A stretch of 64,000 nucleotides of DNA, from positions 3,100,001 to 3,164,000 of the forward strand of contig NZ_LT629799.1 in the NCBI RefSeq assembly GCF_900105785.1, read 5' to 3'. The position numbers and the translations under genes are program-made. Positions 58,285 to 64,000 of the stretch are shown piece by piece; position 1 is the stretch's first letter, and every line of letters starts with the position of its first letter. Source of the stretch: Microlunatus sagamiharensis. GTDB lineage: Bacteria; Actinomycetota; Actinomycetes; Propionibacteriales; Propionibacteriaceae. The notes under the pieces were generated by a model. That model saw nothing but the letters and a program-made list of their open reading frames with translations, was not told where the DNA came from and searched no databases.

Positions 58285-59543
58285 TCGTTCGGGGGGTCCA
58301 GTCGGGCGAGCCGGGCGTTCAGGTAGCGCTGCTCGGGGATGCTCGCGGTCATCCGGGCAGCGGTCGCGTACGCCTCGCGGGCCTCGTCGAGGCGTCCGGC
58401 CCGCTCGAGCAGGTGGGCCCGGACCGCGTACGTGCGGTGGTGGCGGCTCATCGTCCGGTCAGCCAGCAGCGGCTCGAGGACCTCGAGGCCCTGCTCGGCG
58501 CCGTACGCCTCGGCGACGGCCACGGCGCGGTTCAGGGTGACGGCCGGGCCCGGCGCCCGCTCGGCGAGCATCGCGTAGAGCAGCGCGACCTGGCGCCAGT
58601 CGGTCGCCTCCGTGCTCGGCGCCTCGGCGTGCACCGCCGCGATCGCCGCCTCCAGCTGGAACCGCCCCACGTGGCCGCGCGGGAGGACCTCCTCCAGCAG
58701 GGCCACGCCCTCGGCGACCATCGCGGCGTCCCAGCGCGAGCGGTCCTGCTCGGCGAGCGGGACCAGGTCGCCCGCCGCGTCCACCCGGGTCGCCTCGCGC
58801 GCCGACGTCAGCAGCATCAGCGCGAGCAGCCCGGCGGCCTCGTCGTGGTCGGGCAGCGCCGCCCGCAGCCCGCGCGCCAGCCGGACGGCCTCGGCGGTGA
58901 GCGAGACGTCGACCACCGCCGGGCCGGCGCTGGCGGCGTAGCCCTCGGTGAACACCAGGTGCAGCACGTCGAGGCAGGCGGAGACCCGGGCCGGCAGCTC
59001 CTCGGGCGGCACCGCGACGAACCGCGCCCCCGCCGTCCGCAGGGTCGCCCGCGCCCGGCTCAGGCGCTGCGCCATCGTCGCCTCGGGCACGAGGAAGGCC
59101 GCGGCGACCTGCGCCGTGCTCAGTCCCGCCACCGCGCGCAGGGTGAGCGCGACCTGCGACGCCGGCGGCAGGGCCGGGTGGCAGCACAGCAGGAGCAGCC
59201 GGAGGCTGTCGTCGACCTCGCCGACGCCCTGCTCGTCCGCCGCCGGCGCCCGCAGGTGCTCCTCGGGCTCCCGCGCGGCGAGGGCCGTCTCCCGGGCCGC
59301 ACGGGCGCGTTCGGCCCGCACCTGGTCGACGAGCCGCCGCGACGCGACCGTCACGAGCCAGCCCCGCGGGTGGTCGGGCACCCCGTCGCGCGGCCACTGC
59401 ACGGCCGCGGCGGCGAGCGCCTCCTGGGCCGCGTCCTCGCAGTCGGCGAGGTCGCCGTGGCGGCGCAGGAGCGCGGCGAGGACGTGCGGCGACTCCCGCC
59501 GCCACACGTCCTCGAGCGACGCGTCGAGCGGCCCCTCGGTCAT
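58272..59543 (-). CDS. ECF sigma factor with long C-terminal extension (ECF42-like)
   Basis: The 423-residue protein has region 2 (LADCEDAAQEALAAAAVQWP, GWLVTVASRRLVDQVR) and region 4 (AGLSTAQVAAAFLVPEATMAQRLSRA), then about 230 residues with helical TPR-like repeats (LYAMLAERAPGPAVTLNRAVAVAEAYG). This is the architecture of the ECF42 group, which is normally encoded beside a DGPF-domain protein, as here. No anti-sigma factor is present. ATG at 59543 is 8 bases after the DGPF stop codon. Confidence 0.9.
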   Translation of the reverse strand: MTEGPLDASLEDVWRRESPHVLAALLRRHGDLADCEDAAQEALAAAAVQWPRDGVPDHPRGWLVTVASRRLVDQVRAERARAARETALAAREPEEHLRAPAADEQGVGEVDDSLRLLLLCCHPALPPASQVALTLRAVAGLSTAQVAAAFLVPEATMAQRLSRARATLRTAGARFVAVPPEELPARVSACLDVLHLVFTEGYAASAGPAVVDVSLTAEAVRLARGLRAALPDHDEAAGLLALMLLTSAREATRVDAAGDLVPLAEQDRSRWDAAMVAEGVALLEEVLPRGHVGRFQLEAAIAAVHAEAPSTEATDWRQVALLYAMLAERAPGPAVTLNRAVAVAEAYGAEQGLEVLEPLLADRTMSRHHRTYAVRAHLLERAGRLDEAREAYATAARMTASIPEQRYLNARLARLDPPNDAER

Positions 59544-59551
59544 CGGCGTGC

Positions 59552-59944
59552 TCAGGCCTCCTCGGCGCTTCCGCTCATGGTCGGCCTCAGCTCGACGGTC
59601 TCGCCCGGGCCGCTGAAGTGCCGCACGACCTCCTCGGCGCGCTCCTGGCTCTCGACGTCGATGAGGAAGAAGCCGGCGAGGTGCTCCTTCGCCTCCGCGT
59701 ACGGGCCGTCCGTGACGACCGGCGCACCGGCCTCCCAGCGGTAGAGCCGGGCGCTGCGCGGGTCGGCCAACGCCTCGCCGCCGACCAGCTCGCCGCGCTC
59801 GGACAGCTCGGTCAGGGCGGCCTCGAAGGCCGCCTGGTTGCGCCGGCGCTCCTCGTCGGGCAGGGCGCGCTGCTCGGCGATGTAGTCACCGGTCGGGTGA
59901 CCCCACGGCCGGGGGTCGGAGTGGATGAGGACGACGTACTTCAC
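59552..59944 (-). CDS. DGPF/YCII-domain protein linked to ECF42 sigma factor
   Basis: The 130-residue protein starts MKYVVLIHSDP and has VTDGPYAEAKEHLAGFFLID, the DGPF motif of YCII-related proteins. Genes of this type accompany ECF42 sigma factors and may be sensors or targets. GTG at 59944 is chosen, with GGGAAG upstream; a longer frame would extend to 60022. The sigma gene follows directly and is probably cotranscribed. Confidence 0.88.
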   Translation of the reverse strand: MKYVVLIHSDPRPWGHPTGDYIAEQRALPDEERRRNQAAFEAALTELSERGELVGGEALADPRSARLYRWEAGAPVVTDGPYAEAKEHLAGFFLIDVESQERAEEVVRHFSGPGETVELRPTMSGSAEEA

Positions 59945-60113
59945 GGCTGCTTCCCTCTCGTCTCGGCGGACTCTCGCGGCCCTCCGACCAGGACGTCGGA
60001 GCGGGCCCGCCGATCTCGACACGGCACCCGCGATCCCACCATCTCGCGTGCGCCTGGAACCCGGGAGGTGAGCACATAGAGGGGCTAGCCTCCTGGCGGG
60101 AAGAGGAGGGCAG

Positions 60114-61034
60114 ATGTCCGACGAGGGACGCCGCGGGATCGGTTACGGGCTGGCGGCGTACGCGGTCTGGGGTGCGGTCCCCCTCTTCTGGCCGCTGGTC
60201 GCGCAGGCCGGCTCGCTCGAGATCCTGGCGCACCGCATCGTCTGGTCCTTCGTGATCTCCCTGGTGCTCGTGCTGACCGTCGTCCGCCGCGGCTTCTGGT
60301 CCCGGATGGGCCACCGCCGCACCCTGGTGCTGCTCGGTTCCGCCGCCGCGATCGTCTCGGTCAACTGGGGCACCTACATCTGGTCGGTCAACCACGGCCA
60401 CGTCGTCGAGACCGCGCTCGGCTACTACATCAACCCGATCCTCTCGATCGTCCTCGGCGTCGTCGTGCTGCGGGAAAAGCTGAGCCGCGCCCAGTGGGTG
60501 AGCCTCGGGCTCGCCGTCGCCGCGGTGGTGGTGCTGACCGTCGACTACGGCACGCTGCCCTGGATCGCGCTCGTGCTCGCCGTCAGCTTCGCGACGTACG
60601 GCTTCATCAAGAACCGCCTCGGCGCCGGCGCGGTGGACAGCCTGGCCGTGGAGTCCGCGCTGCTCACGCCGATCGCGCTGGTCTACCTGGGCTTCCTCGA
60701 GGTGACCGGGCGGGCGACGTTCGGCCACCTGGGCTGGGGCTTCAGCCTCCTGCTCGTCGCGACCGGGTTCATCACGCTGGTGCCGCTCCTCTTCTTCGCC
60801 TCCGCCGCGACCCGGCTGCCGCTGAGCACGCTCGGGCTGCTGCAGTACCTGGCGCCGACGCTGCAGTTCGTCCTCGGCATCACCTACTTCGGCGAGGCGA
60901 TGTCGCCGGGCCGCTGGGTCGGGTTCGGGCTGGTGTGGGTGGCCCTGGTGATCATGTCAGTCGACGGCCTGCGCCGCGCCCGCCGCAGCCGGACGAGCAC
61001 CGCAGCACCCGAGGCCGAGCCCGCCCAGGTCTGA
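60114..61034 (+). CDS. rarD: RarD-family EamA transporter
   Basis: The 306-residue membrane protein has ten hydrophobic helices and matches RarD: GYGLAAYAVWGAVPLFW, LEILAHRIVWSF, NWGTYIWSVNHGHVVETALG, GYYINPILSIVLGV and TYGFIKNRLGAGAVDSLAVE. RarD was named from chloramphenicol sensitivity in other bacteria; the transported compound is unknown. ATG at 60114 has GAGGAGGG upstream. Confidence 0.93.
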   Translation: MSDEGRRGIGYGLAAYAVWGAVPLFWPLVAQAGSLEILAHRIVWSFVISLVLVLTVVRRGFWSRMGHRRTLVLLGSAAAIVSVNWGTYIWSVNHGHVVETALGYYINPILSIVLGVVVLREKLSRAQWVSLGLAVAAVVVLTVDYGTLPWIALVLAVSFATYGFIKNRLGAGAVDSLAVESALLTPIALVYLGFLEVTGRATFGHLGWGFSLLLVATGFITLVPLLFFASAATRLPLSTLGLLQYLAPTLQFVLGITYFGEAMSPGRWVGFGLVWVALVIMSVDGLRRARRSRTSTAAPEAEPAQV

Positions 61035-61050
61035 CCTCGGCGGGGTCGAC

Positions 61051-61076
61051 TTCTGCATCGTTCTTCTGCATCGTTG
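61051..61076 (+). repeat. Perfect 13-bp tandem repeat upstream of the aldo/keto reductase
   Basis: CTTCTGCATCGTT occurs twice without a gap (61051-61063 and 61064-61076), 35 bases upstream of the -10 box. It is a candidate binding site for a regulator. Confidence 0.6.
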
Positions 61077-61110
61077 TAGACCCACCCCGAGCGCCCGCGC
61101 GGCGGCCACG

Positions 61111-61116
61111 TATAAC
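61111..61116 (+). promoter_or_regulatory. Leaderless -10 box for the aldo/keto reductase
   Basis: TATAAC is followed by 7 bases and ATG at 61124, with no Shine-Dalgarno sequence. Confidence 0.5.
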
Positions 61117-61123
61117 GGGACCC

Positions 61124-62128
61124 ATGCACTTTCGTTACCTGGGCAACTCCGGCCTCAAGATCTCCGAGATCACCTACGGCAACTGGCTGACCCACGGGTC
61201 CCAGGTCGAGAACGAGATCGCCACGCAGTGCGTGCGCGCCGCGCTCGACGCCGGCATCACCACCTTCGACACCGCCGACGCGTACGCCAACACCAAGGCC
61301 GAGGTCGTCCTCGGCGACGCCCTCAAGGGCGAGCGGCGCGAGTCGCTCGAGATCTTCACCAAGGTGTACTGGCCGACGGGCCCCGCCGGGCCCAACGACT
61401 CCGGGCTGTCGCGCAAGCACATCATGGAGTCGATCAACGGTTCGCTGAGCCGGCTCGGCACCGACTACGTCGACCTCTACCAGGCGCACCGCTTCGACTT
61501 CGAGACCCCGCTCGAGGAGACGATGCAGGCCTTCGCCGACGTCGTCCGCCAGGGCAAGGCCCTCTACATCGGCGTCAGCGAGTGGACCGCGGACCAGATC
61601 CGCCAGGGCCAGGAGCTCGCGCGCGGCCTCGGCTTCTCGCTGATCTCCAACCAGCCGCAGTACTCGATGCTCTGGCGGGTCATCGAGGGCGAGGTCGTCC
61701 CGACCTCGAAGGAGCTCGGCCTCAGCCAGGTCGTCTTCTCGCCCATCGCGCAGGGCATCCTGACCGGCAAGTACGTGCCGGGCCAGCCGCTGCCCGAGGG
61801 CTCGCGGGCGACCGACGAGAAGGGCGGCGCCGACATGATCAGCCGCTTCATGAACGACGACCTCCTCGGCCGCGTGCAGGAGCTCAAGCCGGTCGCGAGC
61901 GACCTCGGCCTGTCCATGGCCCAGCTCGCCGTGGCCTGGGTGCTGCAGAACGACAACGTCGCCACCGCGATCATCGGCGCCTCCAGGCCCTCGCAGGTCG
62001 AGGACAACGCCGGCGCCAGCGGTGTGAAGCTCGAGGCCGACGTGCTGTCCCGCATCGACGAGGTCCTCGGCGACCTCCCCGAGACCGACGCGAGCAAGAC
62101 CCAGTCGCCGGAGTCGCGCCCCAGCTGA
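61124..62128 (+). CDS. Aldo/keto reductase (Kv-beta-like group)
   Basis: The 334-residue NADPH-dependent oxidoreductase has the AKR tetrad region: Asp and Tyr in FDTADAYANTKAE, Lys in IFTKVYWPTGP and His in LYQAHRFDFETP, plus SNQPQYSMLWRVIE, FSPIAQGILTGKY and AIIGASRPSQVEDN for cofactor binding. It resembles the YajO/Kv-beta branch; the natural carbonyl substrate is unknown. ATG at 61124 fits a leaderless start. A 13-bp tandem repeat upstream suggests regulation. Confidence 0.92.
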   Translation: MHFRYLGNSGLKISEITYGNWLTHGSQVENEIATQCVRAALDAGITTFDTADAYANTKAEVVLGDALKGERRESLEIFTKVYWPTGPAGPNDSGLSRKHIMESINGSLSRLGTDYVDLYQAHRFDFETPLEETMQAFADVVRQGKALYIGVSEWTADQIRQGQELARGLGFSLISNQPQYSMLWRVIEGEVVPTSKELGLSQVVFSPIAQGILTGKYVPGQPLPEGSRATDEKGGADMISRFMNDDLLGRVQELKPVASDLGLSMAQLAVAWVLQNDNVATAIIGASRPSQVEDNAGASGVKLEADVLSRIDEVLGDLPETDASKTQSPESRPS

Positions 62129-62141
62129 GCGGTGCTCCGCT

Positions 62142-62192
62142 GAACTTCTCGCCTTCTGTGCACCGCAGCGGTGCACAGAAGGCGAGAAGTTC
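62142..62192. terminator. Perfect 25-bp palindrome with 1-base centre
   Basis: Arms 62142-62166 and 62168-62192 are perfectly complementary around a single A. It lies between the convergent aldo/keto reductase and ABC permease genes. Bidirectional termination is likely; a dispersed palindromic repeat is an alternative. Confidence 0.75.
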
Positions 62193-62224
62193 GAGGCGGC
62201 TGACCTGGGTACGGGCGAAGCCGC

Positions 62225-63130
62225 TCAGCGACGCGCGGAGCGGCCCGCCTCGGGGCCCCAGGCGGCCAGGGCGGCGGCCTCGACGACCGCGGCGACCGCG
62301 TAGCCGACGATCGAGGTGACGACGGAGACGACGACGATCGCCCAGACGCCGGAGAAGTTGCCGCGGCCCTTGTAGGCGTTGAGGATCCCGCCCAGCCCGG
62401 TGAACCCCGACAGCCACTCGGCGAGCATCGCGCCGACGATCGCGCCGGGCACGGAGATCCGTACGGAGGCGAAGAACGCGGGCAGCGCCGAGGGGACCCG
62501 CACCAGCAGCAGGGCCTTCAGCTCCCCGCCGCCGTTGACCTTGACCAGGTCGAGCGCCAGCGGCGAGGCCGAGCGCAGCCCGAGCACGATGTTCACCAGC
62601 GCAGGGAAGAGCACGACGATCGCCCCGATCGTGGCCACGCCGAGCCGGCCCTGGCCGAAGATCAGCAGAAGCACCGGCGCCATCGCGACCAGCGGGACCG
62701 AGCGCAGCAGCATCGCGATCGGCATGAACGCGAACTCGAAGGGCCGCACGACGACGAAGAGCGCCGCGACGACGCTCGCCACGAGCAGGCCGGTCGCGAA
62801 GCCGATCGCCGCGTCGGCCAGCGTCACCAGCCACGCCCCGAGGAGCTGGGACCGGGCGGCCTCGGCGGTGATCGACGAGGCCCGCACGGCCCGCGGCGGC
62901 GTCTCGGCGACGAGGTAGGACCACACGTCGAAGGGCGTCTTGCCGACGAACGTCGACACGTCGAGCAGCCGCAGGAGCGCGACCCAGAGCACGGCCAGGA
63001 CGACGAGGGCGACGACGACCACGAGCAGGGAGGCCCCGAGCCGACGGAGCGCCGCGGCGGCGACGCCGGCCCCCGAGGTCTGCGACGTGGCGCCCGTCTC
63101 CCCGACCGTGGGCACGGCCGCGGCGGTCAC
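62225..63130 (-). CDS. NitT/TauT-type ABC permease (second of pair)
   Basis: The 301-residue protein has about seven membrane helices and the BPD-type EAA loop: VNGGGELKALLLVRVPSALP followed by SVRISVPGAIVGAMLAEWLS. It resembles SsuC/TauC-like permeases for small organic ions or vitamin precursors. GTG at 63130 overlaps the stop codon of the preceding permease (GTGA). A longer frame reaching 63850 is an antisense-like artefact. With the next two genes it forms an ABC operon running off the window. Confidence 0.9.
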   Translation of the reverse strand: MTAAAVPTVGETGATSQTSGAGVAAAALRRLGASLLVVVVALVVLAVLWVALLRLLDVSTFVGKTPFDVWSYLVAETPPRAVRASSITAEAARSQLLGAWLVTLADAAIGFATGLLVASVVAALFVVVRPFEFAFMPIAMLLRSVPLVAMAPVLLLIFGQGRLGVATIGAIVVLFPALVNIVLGLRSASPLALDLVKVNGGGELKALLLVRVPSALPAFFASVRISVPGAIVGAMLAEWLSGFTGLGGILNAYKGRGNFSGVWAIVVVSVVTSIVGYAVAAVVEAAALAAWGPEAGRSARR

Positions 63131-63957
63131 GGGCGGCTCCCGTCGGAGCCGGAGGACCACGGCGTGACGAGGCGGCCGACCAGGCCGATCAGCGCGTACG
63201 CCAGCCCCGCGACCCCACCGGACACCAGGGCCAGGAACCACAGCTGCGGGGCGTCGGAGTTGCTCTGCGCCGCGATGAGCGCGCGGCCGAGACTCTTGTC
63301 CCCGCCGCTGCCGAGGTACTCCGCCAGCACCGCCCCGAGGAAGGCCGCCGGCGCGGCGATCTTCAGCGCGCCGAAGAGGTTGGGCAGCGCCGCGACGAGG
63401 CGGACCATCCGCAGCTGGGTCAGCCGGGAGCCGCCGTACGCCGCGACGACGTCGAGGGTGGTCGTCGGCGCCGCGCGCAGCCCGAGCAGCGCGCCGACGA
63501 CGGTGGTGAAGAAGACGCTCAGCGCGGCCAGGGCGACGGACGCGCCCGAGGGGGCGTCCCGCCCGGCGACGATGACCAGGATCGGGCCGATGGCCACGAG
63601 CGGCAGGCAGTAGGTGACGATCGCGACCTGGGTGACGACCTGCTCCAGGCGCGGCACGAGCAGCACGAGTGCGGCGAGGACGAGCGCGACGACGTTCCCG
63701 ACCAGGTAGCCCTCGGCGGCCGCGACCAGCGTGCCCGACAGGTTGGCCAGGGTGTCGGACCAGGTGACCGGCGCGACGACCTTGGCCAGCACGGCGGCCG
63801 GGTGCGGGATGGCGCCGCTGGCGGTGAAGAGGGTCTGGGACGCGACCCACCAGACGACGACGATGGCGACGACGCCGATGACCCCGCCGACCCAGCCGGG
63901 GACCGCGGTGGGTCGCGCGACACCCGCTGCGGGAGCGGCGGCCTGGTCGGTGCTCAC
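63127..63957 (-). CDS. NitT/TauT-type ABC permease (first of pair)
   Basis: The 276-residue protein has six or seven membrane helices and the EAA loop AYGGSRLTQLRMVRLVAALP followed by LKIAAPAAFLGAVLAEYLG. Two different permeases in tandem suggest a heterodimeric channel. GTG at 63957 overlaps the stop codon of the gene entering from the right edge. The substrate-binding protein is outside the window. Confidence 0.9.
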   Translation of the reverse strand: MSTDQAAAPAAGVARPTAVPGWVGGVIGVVAIVVVWWVASQTLFTASGAIPHPAAVLAKVVAPVTWSDTLANLSGTLVAAAEGYLVGNVVALVLAALVLLVPRLEQVVTQVAIVTYCLPLVAIGPILVIVAGRDAPSGASVALAALSVFFTTVVGALLGLRAAPTTTLDVVAAYGGSRLTQLRMVRLVAALPNLFGALKIAAPAAFLGAVLAEYLGSGGDKSLGRALIAAQSNSDAPQLWFLALVSGGVAGLAYALIGLVGRLVTPWSSGSDGSRP

Positions 63958-64000
63958 CCGTCCGCCCCGGCCCGGCCGAACAGGACCTCCGAGAGCCGGT
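63954..64000 (-). CDS. C-terminal end of an upstream ABC-operon gene (partial)
   Basis: Only 14 codons are visible before TGA at 63954-63956, reading RLSEVLFGRAGADG. The GTGA overlap with the permease gene shows it belongs to the same operon. An ATP-binding subunit is the likeliest product, but this is inference from context. Confidence 0.45.
   Translation of the reverse strand, partial: RLSEVLFGRAGADG

Overview
This is 64 kb of chromosome from a very high-GC actinobacterium. The base composition, the frequent GTG and TTG starts, the GTGA/ATGA gene overlaps and the gene neighbourhood all point to Actinomycetota. The central order is the actinobacterial transcription/translation cluster: tRNA-Trp, secE, nusG, rplK, rplA, rplJ, rplL, rpoB, rpoC, rpsL, rpsG, fusA, tuf, all on the minus strand, with rpmG, tRNA-Met, tRNA-Thr, a MaoC-type dehydratase pair and murB nearby. 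A member of the Propionibacteriales or a close relative is my best inference. No rRNA, phage, transposase or CRISPR array was seen.

Layout. Positions 1-6 kb hold the end of a gamma-glutamyltransferase-like gene, treY (trehalose from glycogen), a polar amino-acid ABC transporter in which binding protein and permease are fused, and a GNAT acetyltransferase. Positions 6-10.5 kb are tuf, fusA, rpsG and rpsL. Positions 10.8-16.6 kb are an accessory block (MOSC protein, DrrAB-type ABC exporter, two small proteins of unknown function, a secreted metzincin protease) lying between rpsL and rpoC. Positions 16.8-25.8 kb are rpoC, rpoB, rplL and rplJ. Positions 26.2-29.6 kb are a second accessory block (NlpC/P60 hydrolase, GNAT, MFS and DMT transporters). 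Positions 29.7-32.6 kb are rplA, rplK, nusG, secE and tRNA-Trp. Positions 32.8-48.2 kb carry metabolism and signalling: aspartate-type aminotransferase, acyl-CoA ligase, a membrane esterase, a sensor kinase/PAP2 operon divergent from its likely response regulator, treZ, murB with a dehydratase pair, a CbiX-type chelatase, rpmG, tRNA-Met, tRNA-Thr, a dienelactone hydrolase, a fused dihydroxyacetone kinase and tRNA-Tyr. Positions 48.3-58.2 kb carry a MetV/MetF-like protein, a methyltransferase, YajQ, an acidic stress-like protein, an FMN 2-hydroxyacid oxidase, a VOC protein and then an orphan nuoB-nuoC-nuoI trio transcribed divergently from korAB. Positions 58.2-64 kb carry an ECF sigma factor with its DGPF partner, rarD, an aldo/keto reductase and two NitT/TauT-type permeases, ending in the tail of a further gene.

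How it works together. Trehalose synthesis from glycogen is encoded by treY and treZ, placed 40 kb apart. korAB would make reduced ferredoxin from 2-oxoglutarate. The adjacent NuoB, NuoC and NuoI homologues have complete iron-sulfur ligands but no NuoD and no membrane arm, so they may form an unusual soluble electron-transfer module; this is the most interesting lead. Two further patterns recur. Many first genes begin 6-7 bases after a TAnnnT -10 box, as expected of leaderless transcripts. Most convergent gene pairs share a long hairpin, and at four of the six sites it contains one or both stop codons. RpoB carries Asn at the position equivalent to E. coli Ser531, which could mean natural rifampicin tolerance.
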